Below are positions 46,319 to 55,282 of a DNA stretch of 64,000 nucleotides, one piece after another. The notes below the pieces were generated by a model. The model saw only the letters and a list, made by a program, of their open reading frames with translations. It had not been told where the DNA came from and did not search any database. Numbering within the stretch: position 1 is the stretch's first letter; each line of letters opens with the position of its first letter. A program made the translations under genes and the position numbers. Source of the DNA: an uncultured Granulosicoccus sp. (GTDB lineage: Bacteria; Pseudomonadota; Gammaproteobacteria; Granulosicoccales; Granulosicoccaceae); the NCBI GenBank assembly GCA_937991945.1, contig CALKLO010000066.1, positions 1 through 64,000 on the forward strand, given 5' to 3'.

Positions 46319-47814
46319 GATGCCTCCAGTGTGACTCTGTCCGTTGACAGCTTGGTGCCAGTGAATGACGAATTTGATGGCTGAATGAGTTTCTGCAACC
46401 AAGCATCGTCAGGAGTTCGTTCGATTCTTCGACTCATTGCAACGGCTGTGGCAACCAGCACCGATGCATCTGCGTGCTGCAGTGGTCTCTGCACACTGGC
46501 AGAATCAGACCAATAAGCTATTGGCAAGTGATGCCGAATGATGGCGTTAAACAATTCGCCAAGACGCGCGTTACTATCAAGGTGCGTAAGAACACATCGA
46601 ATATTGCGATTTTTGCAATGTTTGGTAATTAGGTCCTCAACCGTTGAAGATTGTGTTGTCGCAGGTAGAGCAAACAAATGTCGGATCGAATCATCATCGC
46701 AGGCCCGAGTCAGGCAATCAGGTAGCTCTACTGCATCGATATTTTCTGGTAATGAATGATCAATAAGAACCAGTTGTTTGTGCTTGAAAGCATCAATTAG
46801 GCTTTCTAGCTCTTGTGTATCGTGAGCATGGATAGTTGGAACACCGAGTAAGCGACCATAAGCCTGTAATTCTTCAAAGGCTCCAATGCGGCGAGTATCA
46901 GCACAGATAATCACAATTGACTGGTTACCTTCCTTTTTTACATGCTCTGTCGCAAGTTTAACAAGTGCGGTTGTTTTTCCAGAACCTGGAGCACCCGACA
47001 TGATAGTCACACCGGGAACGCTTAGTGTCTTGTCCGTAGCAACAGGTAGTGTTGATTTTAAAAGACCGTAAGACTGACGCAAGGCTGCGTCCAACGGCAT
47101 GTCAGGGGCAGCACGCTCTACCAATCGTATGGCCAATTCAGCGCCAATACCCAGCGTTAACAACTGCTGTAAGTGTTGACTTCTAGCAGGTGAATTCGAG
47201 CCCCACAAATTTACCGTCAGACTTTTAAAATGCTCTGCCATCAATTGATTTTGAGCATCGATGACAGCCAATAATTTTTCCGTTTGCTCAATGTGATCAA
47301 CGGGTGCCACAGTCTCAGCTGTTGGTATTTTTTCTGGAGTAGCTTTAGTCTCTACTCGGCTAGTAGCGGGAATCACATCTGGTTCAGCTATTGGCGACTC
47401 TACCAAAGGCTCTAAAGGTTCGGCACCTACAGATTCCACCTCAATAGACTGACTAAGCTCACTTATATTTACGACATCATCAGAAATCTGACGAGCCTCT
47501 ACAACGGGTTCTGGCGCTACAGACTTAGGCGCTTCTACCCGCTCAGCAACCGTTCTTACAATAGGCTTTTTGGCAGGCTTAGCGGGTTCAGGTTTGGTCG
47601 TTATAATGTCCTCGCCTTTATCCAACGCCTCTTGAATGCCATCGATGCTCATCTCAGCCATGGTGGCAGCATCGTCGATCTGGCCTGTCGCAATGATTTC
47701 AACCAAATCGCCTTGTCGGCGGTTTGCTAAGATAATTGCATCATCCCCCAAAGACATGCGAACGGCATCAAGTGCAGCAGGTGTTGATTCTGCAGTAAAT
47801 CGTCTTAGTTGCAT
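46315..47814 (-). CDS. flhF: Flagellar placement SRP-type GTPase FlhF, with degenerate G motifs
   Basis: I chose the ATG at 47814 (MQLRRFTAESTPAALDAVR) with GGGG upstream; a TTG 12 bases earlier is less likely. The 499-residue protein has the FlhF N-terminal B domain, a long Pro/Glu/Ala-rich linker (about residues 70-180) and a C-terminal NG GTPase domain. The P-loop GAPGSGKTTALVKLA and ADTRRIGAFEELQAYGR are present. However, the usual DTAG motif reads DHSL (VLIDHSLPEN) and the usual TKxD reads THLD, so hydrolysis may be altered. FlhF places polar flagella and recruits FliF. No flhG/fleN follows. Confidence 0.88.
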   Translation of the reverse strand: MQLRRFTAESTPAALDAVRMSLGDDAIILANRRQGDLVEIIATGQIDDAATMAEMSIDGIQEALDKGEDIITTKPEPAKPAKKPIVRTVAERVEAPKSVAPEPVVEARQISDDVVNISELSQSIEVESVGAEPLEPLVESPIAEPDVIPATSRVETKATPEKIPTAETVAPVDHIEQTEKLLAVIDAQNQLMAEHFKSLTVNLWGSNSPARSQHLQQLLTLGIGAELAIRLVERAAPDMPLDAALRQSYGLLKSTLPVATDKTLSVPGVTIMSGAPGSGKTTALVKLATEHVKKEGNQSIVIICADTRRIGAFEELQAYGRLLGVPTIHAHDTQELESLIDAFKHKQLVLIDHSLPENIDAVELPDCLTRACDDDSIRHLFALPATTQSSTVEDLITKHCKNRNIRCVLTHLDSNARLGELFNAIIRHHLPIAYWSDSASVQRPLQHADASVLVATAVAMSRRIERTPDDAWLQKLIQPSNSSFTGTKLSTDRVTLEAS

Positions 47815-47860
47815 GTCTGGCCCCAAGTTAGGTTAGCGGGATAAGTATTCATCAAGTTTT

Positions 47861-49945
47861 TCACGCGGCGCTTCCTCCACCGATGTTAGCTATAACCTTT
47901 AACCGCTTAGTTTCAGCAATTTCGTTATAAGCCAGTACTTTCAGCAGCGGAATAGTGTGTCTAACCATCCCAGCAAGCCAACTTCGTAATTTCGGACTTA
48001 CCAGCAAAACTGCTGGCTCACCGTTCATTTCCTGCCGATGTGTACTATCCGCTAGAGATTGATACAAACGTTCTGCAAGCCCAGGCTCTATGCCTAGTCC
48101 GCCACCGTTTTCAGCTTCAACGGAACTGAGGCAGAGTTTTTCCAGCTCAGCATCCAATGTAATGACCGGTAGCGTGTCTTCGAAGGAAGTCAGTTGTCCG
48201 GTGATTTGGCGACGTAAAGCAACTCGTACAGCTGCCGTTAAATCATCAGCATCCTGAGATTGGGTTCCTTTTTCGGCCAATGTTTCAGCAATCGAGCGCA
48301 TGTCTTTTACCGGTATTCCTTCATCAAGTAAGTTTTGTAAAACTTTCACCACTGTCGGTAGTGGCAAGAGTTTCGGCACTAGATCCTCAACCAATCTAGG
48401 TGCACTCTTACTGAGTGTGTCTAACAGTGATTGAACCTCCTGATGACCTAGCAGGCTTCCAGCATGTTGAATAAGTAACTTACTCATGTGCGTCGCGATA
48501 ACCGTGCCCGGATCGACTACCGTGTAACCTAAAGCCTGAGCGTTATCTCGTTGATCGAGATTGATCCAGATAGCGTCCATGCCGTAGGCGGGATCCTTTG
48601 TAACCATGCCTTGCAGAGATCCTCCCTCTACACCGGTACCAATAGCTAACTCCCTATCCGGGTAGATCTCGGCCTCACCCTCTGTAACCCCTAATATGGA
48701 GATTCGGTATCGAGTAGGTGGCAGATCAAGATTGTCTTTCATGTGCACGGCATGAATTAAAAATCCCAGATCCTCTGTTAATTTGCGGCGTACCGCTTTT
48801 ATTCGATCAGGCAGCTTCCCACCTTGTCGAGCATCGACTAACGGTATAAGACCGAAACCGACCTCAAGACTCAGGATATCAGTCGTCTTGACGTCATCCC
48901 AACTAAGCTCCGCTCGCTTCTCAGGCGCTACTTCCGCCTCAGCTTCTACTTCAGGGACCTTATCTGCCGCCTTACGGGCGTACCAAGCGTAAAAACCCAA
49001 TCCGCCACCCAATGTAAGGAAAACCAGATTCGGCATACCAGGCACTAAACCCAACATACCGATGAGCACGGCAGTAATAATAAGAGCGCGCTGATCTTTG
49101 AATAGCTGTATGGATATCTCTTTACCCATATCTTCTTCGGCAGACACACGAGTCACGATAACCGCTGTGCCCATAGACAACAGCAAAGAAGGTATCTGAG
49201 CGACGAGTCCGTCACCGATAGTCAGCAGAGTGTAATTAGTCGCTGCCTCAGAAAAGCTAAGATCATGCTGACCAACACCGACAGCCAATCCGCCTAAAAT
49301 ATTAATAAACAGGACCAAAAGCCCCGCTATAGCATCACCTTTTACAAACTTACTGGCACCATCCATTGAGCCGTAGAAGTCAGCTTCACGACCAATATCT
49401 TCTCGCCGCTTCCTAGCTTCTTCTTGACTAAGTATCCCAGCGTTTAGATCAGCATCGATGGCCATTTGTTTACCAGGCATAGCATCGAGTACAAATCTGG
49501 CACTCACTTCCGATACTCGACCAGCACCCTTTGTGACTACTACAAAGTTAATGATGACCAGTATAGAAAAGACTACGAAGCCAACAGCATAGTTACCACC
49601 GATAACAAAATTACCGAAAGATTCTATAACCTGCCCCGCAGAGGCCGTACCCGTGTGCCCTTCTAACAACACTATTCGTGTCGAGGCGATGTTTAGCGAT
49701 AATCGCAACATCGTTGCAACCAACAATACCGTCGGGAAAGATGAAAACTCTAGAGGTCTGCGTGTGTACACGGTGACCAACAAAACGATCAACGACAACG
49801 CAATATTGAAGGTAAACAGCAAATCAAGACCGAATGTAGGTATCGGCAGTACCATCATTACCAGCATCAACAACACTAAGAACGGGGCGCCTAGCCCGCT
49901 CAATTGCATCTGACTGATAACTCTTTTTAGGTTCTCTATGTTCAC
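47861..49945 (-). CDS. flhA: Flagellar export gate protein FlhA
   Basis: The 694-residue protein has eight or so N-terminal membrane segments and the FHIPEP signature around RFVLDAMPGKQMAIDADLNAG. A large cytoplasmic C-terminal domain (from about residue 340) docks export substrates and chaperones. The start ATG at 49945 follows flhB by 3 bases. It is full length and shows nothing abnormal. Confidence 0.97.
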   Translation of the reverse strand: MNIENLKRVISQMQLSGLGAPFLVLLMLVMMVLPIPTFGLDLLFTFNIALSLIVLLVTVYTRRPLEFSSFPTVLLVATMLRLSLNIASTRIVLLEGHTGTASAGQVIESFGNFVIGGNYAVGFVVFSILVIINFVVVTKGAGRVSEVSARFVLDAMPGKQMAIDADLNAGILSQEEARKRREDIGREADFYGSMDGASKFVKGDAIAGLLVLFINILGGLAVGVGQHDLSFSEAATNYTLLTIGDGLVAQIPSLLLSMGTAVIVTRVSAEEDMGKEISIQLFKDQRALIITAVLIGMLGLVPGMPNLVFLTLGGGLGFYAWYARKAADKVPEVEAEAEVAPEKRAELSWDDVKTTDILSLEVGFGLIPLVDARQGGKLPDRIKAVRRKLTEDLGFLIHAVHMKDNLDLPPTRYRISILGVTEGEAEIYPDRELAIGTGVEGGSLQGMVTKDPAYGMDAIWINLDQRDNAQALGYTVVDPGTVIATHMSKLLIQHAGSLLGHQEVQSLLDTLSKSAPRLVEDLVPKLLPLPTVVKVLQNLLDEGIPVKDMRSIAETLAEKGTQSQDADDLTAAVRVALRRQITGQLTSFEDTLPVITLDAELEKLCLSSVEAENGGGLGIEPGLAERLYQSLADSTHRQEMNGEPAVLLVSPKLRSWLAGMVRHTIPLLKVLAYNEIAETKRLKVIANIGGGSAA

Positions 49946-49948
49946 TGT

Positions 49949-51085
49949 TTACTCGTCCTTTGGTACCAGCAAGGAGTCTGGAATCGAAAAGTCAGTTGGC
50001 TCAATCAAACGACGTCGATCTGGAAAGCTCAACTTCTTTACTTGCATCACGTACGCCAGAACTTGAGCTACGGCTAAATAGAGTTCAGACGGAATGGTTT
50101 GACCCACCTCGGTGTGCTGGTAGAGGGAACGCGCCAATGGCGGTGCCTCAAAAATCGTCACATTGGATTCTTTGGCCACTTCCCTGATTTTTAGTGCTAA
50201 ATGGTCGATACCTTTAGCAACGACAATCGGCGCAGATTCATTTTCGTTGTATTTCAAAGCAACTGAAAAGTGTGTCGGATTGACAATTATCACGTCTGCA
50301 TCAGGCACATCTTCTAGCATCCGCTTTCCAGCCATCGACTGCTGCATTTGGCGTATCTTGCCCTTAACTTCCGGATTACCTTGCTGCTCTTTACTCTCAT
50401 CTTTTACTTCTTGCAGGGTCATGCGGAGCTTTTTCGCATGTGACCACTGTTGAAATGGCACATCCACCAAGGCCACTAAACCAAGCGACAAAACTAATGT
50501 CAGCGTGATAACGAAAACAATGCCGAACATAGAGTTGATAGCGTCAGGTATATTCATTACCCCTAGACGAAGGTAATCATCAAGATGCGTTTTCATCATG
50601 TAGACGGCAATTGTGCCGAGCAAAATGACTTTTAACAGAGCCTTTAGTAGCTCCGCTAAACTTTGCACCCCAACCATCCGTTTGAGACCTGCCATTGGTG
50701 ATAATTTTTTCGGGTCGATTTTCACAGAAGACGCAGCGAAAACCCACCCTCCCATGCACAAAGGACCTATAAAAACAGCAACAAACATGAGAAATAGAAA
50801 CGGCGCTGAAATCCACAAGGCCTCAATGAAGGGAACTAACAATCCGTTTAACAGCGATTGATCATTGAAAATCGCTTGTCGATCTATGCTCCATTGATTC
50901 TTAGCTAGTTGTTTATAAGCCTGAACACCTGAGCCACCCAGCACAGCAAATCCGATCAGTGATGCCAACAGCATTAGTACTGTGTTGAGTTCACGGGATC
51001 GGGCTACATCCCCCTTTTTACGCGCATCAGCGAGGCGTTTGGGGGTTGCGTCTTCAGTACGATCCTGTCCCGATTCCTGTGCCAT
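49949..51085 (-). CDS. flhB: Flagellar export switch protein FlhB
   Basis: The 378-residue protein begins MAQESGQDRTEDATPKRLAD, typical of FlhB, followed by four membrane segments. A cytoplasmic domain carries the intact self-cleavage motif NPTH (DVIIVNPTHFSVALKY, near residue 270). It changes export specificity from hook to filament with FliK. It starts 2 bases after fliR. Confidence 0.97.
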   Translation of the reverse strand: MAQESGQDRTEDATPKRLADARKKGDVARSRELNTVLMLLASLIGFAVLGGSGVQAYKQLAKNQWSIDRQAIFNDQSLLNGLLVPFIEALWISAPFLFLMFVAVFIGPLCMGGWVFAASSVKIDPKKLSPMAGLKRMVGVQSLAELLKALLKVILLGTIAVYMMKTHLDDYLRLGVMNIPDAINSMFGIVFVITLTLVLSLGLVALVDVPFQQWSHAKKLRMTLQEVKDESKEQQGNPEVKGKIRQMQQSMAGKRMLEDVPDADVIIVNPTHFSVALKYNENESAPIVVAKGIDHLALKIREVAKESNVTIFEAPPLARSLYQHTEVGQTIPSELYLAVAQVLAYVMQVKKLSFPDRRRLIEPTDFSIPDSLLVPKDE

Positions 51086-51087
51086 GT

Positions 51088-51867
51088 CTAGCTACCCAAA
51101 AACTCGGCTATGGTGGCTTGCGTCATGCTGAGCAAGTTTTCAAAGGAAAACTGAAAGGTCGGTAACGTAAACATAATGGCGGCAAAGCCTACCGTCATTG
51201 TAATAGGGAAGCCCACAGAGAATAAATTAAGCTGAGGTGCTGCTCGTGTAATGACGCCCATAATAATATTGACTGTCAACATAGCGGCAAGCGCTGGAAG
51301 TGCTATGGCGAGTGCGCCTGAAAAAATAACTTGCCCCCAACGAACTAAAATCCATAAGGAGTCCGCACCGAGTGATTGACCAACAGGGAGCAAAATGAAG
51401 CTGGCATTGAGTAGCTGCAATATGGCGTGATGGCCATCGAATGCTAAGAATAATAGCGTCGCCAACATTAGGTAAAACTGACTGACCGTAGGTACTTGAG
51501 CACCATTTTGCGGGTCATTCATTAACGCGAAACCTAGACCCATTGTGATAGCAATGCTCTCACCCGCCAGTGTTACTGCATTAAATGCGAACAACACAAG
51601 CAGACCCATAGCGACACCAATTATCAGCTGTTGCATTGATATAAAAATACTATCAGCCGATAGAGGATCTACCTCAGGCATAGCCGCTAGAGACGGTACG
51701 ATAAGAAAGGTAATTAGAAATGACAATGCAATTCGAACTCGAACGGGTACTTCGCCACCACCTAATGCCGGTAGTATTGACAATAGACCCGCGACTCGAA
51801 ACATAGGCCAGAGTACTAGTCCGACCCAGCCATTGATTTGTTCAGCAGTTAGTGTGAGAGCCGACAT
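51088..51867 (-). CDS. fliR: Flagellar export gate protein FliR
   Basis: The 259-residue integral membrane protein with about six hydrophobic segments carries FliR text such as VLWPMFRVAGLLSILPALGG near the N-terminus and FALMNDPQNGAQVPTVSQFY in the middle. It is part of the FliPQR core of the export gate. It follows fliQ by 6 bases. Confidence 0.96.
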   Translation of the reverse strand: MSALTLTAEQINGWVGLVLWPMFRVAGLLSILPALGGGEVPVRVRIALSFLITFLIVPSLAAMPEVDPLSADSIFISMQQLIIGVAMGLLVLFAFNAVTLAGESIAITMGLGFALMNDPQNGAQVPTVSQFYLMLATLLFLAFDGHHAILQLLNASFILLPVGQSLGADSLWILVRWGQVIFSGALAIALPALAAMLTVNIIMGVITRAAPQLNLFSVGFPITMTVGFAAIMFTLPTFQFSFENLLSMTQATIAEFLGS

Positions 51868-51873
51868 GACAAA

Positions 51874-52149
51874 TCATGCTCCCAAAACTCGTGGCACGAC
51901 ATCAGTAATCAGATTCGATGTGTAATCAAGAATGACCTGTAGTAGCCAAGGGCCAGTTGCTACTAACACAATGACCATTGCTAACAATTTTGGGATAAAA
52001 CTTAAGGTCTGCTCATTGATTTGCGTGGCAGCCTGAAAAAGTCCCACGACCAAACCCGTCAGTAGTGCTGCCATCAGTAGTGGAGCACTTAGCAGGACTG
52101 TGATTGTTAGCGCGTCACGCCCAATGTCTATGACAGTATCAGGATTCAT
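51874..52149 (-). CDS. fliQ: Flagellar export gate protein FliQ
   Basis: The 91-residue protein with two membrane helices is of the exact FliQ length and shows the ATQINEQTLSFIPKLLAM motif. It assembles with FliP and FliR into the export gate. Its ATG overlaps the fliP stop by 4 bases. Confidence 0.96.
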   Translation of the reverse strand: MNPDTVIDIGRDALTITVLLSAPLLMAALLTGLVVGLFQAATQINEQTLSFIPKLLAMVIVLVATGPWLLQVILDYTSNLITDVVPRVLGA

Positions 52150-52898
52150 GAGATGAAAAAGCTCCCCGCTAGCGTTCCGAGTACCAGGTTCCAGCCATCA
52201 ACAAGCACGAATAACATCAGCTTGAAAGGTAGCGAGATAATCAATGGGGACAACATCATCATACCCATAGACATCAGTACACTCGCTACAACTAGATCAA
52301 TAATCAAAAAGGGGATGAACAATAGAAACCCTATTTGAAAAGCTGTTTTAAGCTCACTGGTAACGAACGCTGGCAACAACACAAAAAACGACACATCATT
52401 GATGTCTTGTGGCGCAGGTGAATTAGAAATATTTAGGAACAACTGCAAGTCGTTGTCACGCGTCTGTTTCATCATGAATGCACGGAATGGTTCAGCTGCG
52501 ATTTGAATTGCTGTCTCTGCATCAATGGTTTCAGCCATAAACGGCTGCACCGCCGTTTCATGAACCTCGAGGAACACAGGACGCATGATGAACATTGTCA
52601 GAAACAAGGCAAGTCCAATCAACACTTGATTCGATGGAGTCTGCGCAGTTCCCATCGCAGTTCTCAATATGCCAAGCACGATGGTAATCCGAGTGAAGGA
52701 GGTCATCAGTAGCAGCATGGCTGGCAACAGCGAGAGCGATGTCATCAACACCAACGCCTGCAAACTCAAACTCCAGGTCTCGCCCCCACCTTCGGCTGAA
52801 TCGATGATGATGGCAGGCAGTCCTGATTGTGCAACTGCTTCTAAAGGCGCAAAACACAGCAGCGCGATCAGCCAACGCCGTAACACTAGTCGTGTCAT
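52146..52898 (-). CDS. fliP: Flagellar export gate protein FliP
   Basis: The 250-residue protein has an N-terminal signal-like segment (WLIALLCFAPLEAVAQ). FliP signatures include MTSFTRITIVLGILRTAMGT, PSNQVLIGLALFLT and FLIIDLVVASVLMSMGMMM. It is the central gate subunit. It overlaps fliO by one base and fliQ by 4 bases. Confidence 0.97.
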   Translation of the reverse strand: MTRLVLRRWLIALLCFAPLEAVAQSGLPAIIIDSAEGGGETWSLSLQALVLMTSLSLLPAMLLLMTSFTRITIVLGILRTAMGTAQTPSNQVLIGLALFLTMFIMRPVFLEVHETAVQPFMAETIDAETAIQIAAEPFRAFMMKQTRDNDLQLFLNISNSPAPQDINDVSFFVLLPAFVTSELKTAFQIGFLLFIPFLIIDLVVASVLMSMGMMMLSPLIISLPFKLMLFVLVDGWNLVLGTLAGSFFIS

Positions 52899-53320
52899 CA
52901 GGATTTTACCTGTCGACTAAGTGCCGCACTCAGTTTTTGTTTAAAATCCCCAAGCTCTGGGGAATCTGTTGTGCTCAGAGGCTTCTCGAGCACATGTAAG
53001 GTGTTTATTGTTGTTGAGGTGACCCCAAGAACCAATTGTTCGGTGCCTGCCTGTATAACGACAACACGCTCTCGTTGGCCTAGATTAAGCGCGCCAACCA
53101 CTCTCAGGCCTGAGTGTGCTCCACCCTGCCCAACTTGCATCTGCTTCATGAATTTGGCGAACGCCCAAAACACAAGCAGAACAAGAAGTAAGGCGAAAGC
53201 AAGCTTTCCCAGAGTTGCTACGGGGGATATAACAGAGGCGCCGGCCTGCTGAGCTTGCACTGAAGCCCAAGGCACAATTGCGCAGGGCAGCATTACGCCT
53301 GCAGCGGACACTCGTTTCAT
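52898..53320 (-). CDS. fliO: Flagellar biosynthesis protein FliO
   Basis: The 140-residue protein has a signal-like N-terminus, one strong membrane segment (LAFALLLVLLVFWAFAKFM) and a small beta domain (LRVVGALNLGQRERVVVIQ) typical of FliO. It assists FliP assembly. It is separated from fliN by 54 bases holding a hairpin. Confidence 0.92.
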   Translation of the reverse strand: MKRVSAAGVMLPCAIVPWASVQAQQAGASVISPVATLGKLAFALLLVLLVFWAFAKFMKQMQVGQGGAHSGLRVVGALNLGQRERVVVIQAGTEQLVLGVTSTTINTLHVLEKPLSTTDSPELGDFKQKLSAALSRQVKS

Positions 53321-53341
53321 GACTTCTCCTTAAGTAAATCA

Positions 53342-53364
53342 CCCTGCCGTTTCAACGGCCAGGG
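53342..53364 (-). other. Stem-loop in the fliN-fliO gap
   Basis: CCCTG-CCGT (53342-53350) pairs with ACGG-C-CAGGG (53355-53364), a 9-bp stem with one bulged base and a 4-base loop. No U run follows in the direction of transcription. It may set relative expression of the switch genes and the gate genes. Confidence 0.4.
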
Positions 53365-53374
53365 AACTTCTACC

Positions 53375-53842
53375 TCAGGTGAACTGTTTTAACCGCTCCT
53401 GCGGACTAACTACATCGGTTAGTCGAATACCGAACCGTTCACCAACGACTACTGCTTCTCCACGTGCTACTAACGTGCCATTTACGAGCACATCCATGGG
53501 TTCGTCGGCCATTCGCTGCAATTCGATGACAGAATCCTTGCCCAACTTGAGCAAATCGCTGATGGAAATCCGTGTTTGGCCAATTTCCATGGACAGTGTC
53601 ACTGGAATATCCAGAATCATAGAAAGGTCGGCAGTAGGACCGTCGACAGGCGCGTTAACGTCTATTTCGGGTCGTTCAACCGCTGTAACAGCGACGCCAC
53701 CTGCTTCATTTTCTGACGGACTTGTGCCGGACTCTCCTGCGGCATTTTCCGCGGTAGAGGTATCAGAATCCGATGACGGGTCAATGGCTGCGCCTGACTC
53801 TTCATTGTCTTCCAGATTGGTGGCTGCGTTCTCTTCTGACAT
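53375..53842 (-). CDS. fliN: Flagellar motor switch protein FliN
   Basis: The 155-residue protein has an acidic Ser/Glu/Ala-rich N-terminus (about residues 1-70) and a C-terminal SpoA/CheC-like domain. The latter carries ILDIPVTLSMEIGQTRISI, LLKLGKDSVIELQR and NGTLVARGEAVVV. It forms the lower part of the C ring with FliM. It lies 3 bases after fliM. Confidence 0.96.
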   Translation of the reverse strand: MSEENAATNLEDNEESGAAIDPSSDSDTSTAENAAGESGTSPSENEAGGVAVTAVERPEIDVNAPVDGPTADLSMILDIPVTLSMEIGQTRISISDLLKLGKDSVIELQRMADEPMDVLVNGTLVARGEAVVVGERFGIRLTDVVSPQERLKQFT

Positions 53843-53845
53843 AAC

Positions 53846-54742
53846 TCAGTTTTTTACCGGTAGATGCCAGCGCGAAACGCTAGCAGAAACTCGACCATTG
53901 GTACTACCTACACGCGCATCAAAAAGAGGCATGCTCTGTGTCTTAAACGATACTGTCTGTACATCACGTAGCGGAATAAAATCGCCAGACTTCAGCTCTA
54001 ATAAGTTTCTAAGTGTTATTGGCATTTCGGACAGAACACCGCGAATATCAATTTCACAATTCATAAGTTCACCCTGCATAGCTTCACTAAACTGCATATC
54101 TTGAGGAGAAGGGCTAACCACCTCTTGTCGCAGCTTTGACTCAAACGGTTTTAAGGTTTCAAACGGGTAAATAATCTGGCACGGCAACTCGGTAATACCT
54201 AGCTGCAGTGTCATTTCCCCATTCACCATGACTTGGTCCATAGGGGTATTGCTTAAACGTTCGACATCAATAACACCTAACGATGTAACTTTCACAGGCA
54301 TGGCCATTGACCAGCCGCTGGTGACACTTGCGACCAGGGCTTTAATGATATGACCCGCAACTCGTAATTCTGTGCGCGACAATTCACGCGGCTCATCCTC
54401 TGGAATGACTTCAGCATTACCGCCAAAGTAGGCATCAACGATGGTCGCCAAAATACTGATGTCCATACAGAACCAGACATTACCCTGAATAGGATGCATC
54501 GTGAGTTCGTAAACAATGCACGTGCGCCCCATGTTGGCAACACATTCAGAATACTTCGTTTTAATGGTCCTAAGACCCTTGCCATCGAGTGTTATTTGCA
54601 ACTGTTTAGACAAAGCCACGGCAAAGTCTGCCGCAATACGAGCATTCACTAGGTCCAGAATAGGCCACTGCTTATTGAGTTTATGACCCGGATGGGAAAA
54701 GTCATAAATCGTCGCAGTTTTAGGTGCTTTATCGCGGCTCAT
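53846..54742 (-). CDS. fliM: Flagellar motor switch protein FliM, short N-terminus
   Basis: The 298-residue protein aligns with FliM from the IYDF segment (residue 12) onward; E. coli FliM has 334 residues. The usual N-terminal CheY-binding peptide (LSQxEIDALL) and the linker after it are absent, and the space upstream is filled by fliL, so a missed start cannot supply them. The GGxG loop that contacts FliG reads YFGGNAEV. The C-terminal FliN-like domain (MPITLRNLLELKSGDFIPL) is intact. It should build the C ring, but the switching signal input is doubtful. Confidence 0.9.
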   Translation of the reverse strand: MSRDKAPKTATIYDFSHPGHKLNKQWPILDLVNARIAADFAVALSKQLQITLDGKGLRTIKTKYSECVANMGRTCIVYELTMHPIQGNVWFCMDISILATIVDAYFGGNAEVIPEDEPRELSRTELRVAGHIIKALVASVTSGWSMAMPVKVTSLGVIDVERLSNTPMDQVMVNGEMTLQLGITELPCQIIYPFETLKPFESKLRQEVVSPSPQDMQFSEAMQGELMNCEIDIRGVLSEMPITLRNLLELKSGDFIPLRDVQTVSFKTQSMPLFDARVGSTNGRVSASVSRWHLPVKN

Positions 54743-54754
54743 ATCGGCATCAAT

Positions 54755-55219
54755 CTACTGCATGACAAGCCGGGTTATATACACATCTTTGATGCGATCA
54801 GTGCGATAGTGTTGACCCACCACCTTATCTATTCTCGCTAGCGCATCTTCTCTCAATGCTTGTTTGCCTTCGGGCGTTTTCAATGCTTCAGCATTTTGCT
54901 CAGCCAACAGTAATAGCAATGAGTTTCTTAGCTCAGGGTCATTGTTTTCTAAAATAGGTAGGACTTCTTCATCGTGCGTGGCGATGACCATTTCTATCAT
55001 TAGAAACTTTAATTTGGAATTCCCCTGAAAATTCACGACGAATTCAGGCTGCACGTTGTGGTAAAAAACTTCCTCTGGCAATGGATCAGCTATGATAATT
55101 ACGGGTTCAGCGGCAGCCACAGTGGGAGGAGCCATTGCTTGCGACAAGAACACCGTTCCACCAATATTGATAGCGCTAAACAACAGAGCGCCGCCCGCAA
55201 TGAGAATTATCTTCTTCAT
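54755..55219 (-). CDS. fliL: Flagellar basal-body-associated protein FliL
   Basis: The 154-residue protein has one N-terminal membrane segment (IILIAGGALLFSAINIGGTV) and a periplasmic domain. FliL features are FLMIEMVIATHDEEVL, a run of acidic and helical residues, and the C-terminal DRIKDVYITRLVMQ. It supports stator function. A 63-base gap separates it from fliK. Confidence 0.93.
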   Translation of the reverse strand: MKKIILIAGGALLFSAINIGGTVFLSQAMAPPTVAAAEPVIIIADPLPEEVFYHNVQPEFVVNFQGNSKLKFLMIEMVIATHDEEVLPILENNDPELRNSLLLLLAEQNAEALKTPEGKQALREDALARIDKVVGQHYRTDRIKDVYITRLVMQ

Positions 55220-55282
55220 GATACTTGGTGCCTTGTGTAGCCCACGAGCTCAAAGCCCGTGACACCGTTAGAACCCATTTGC

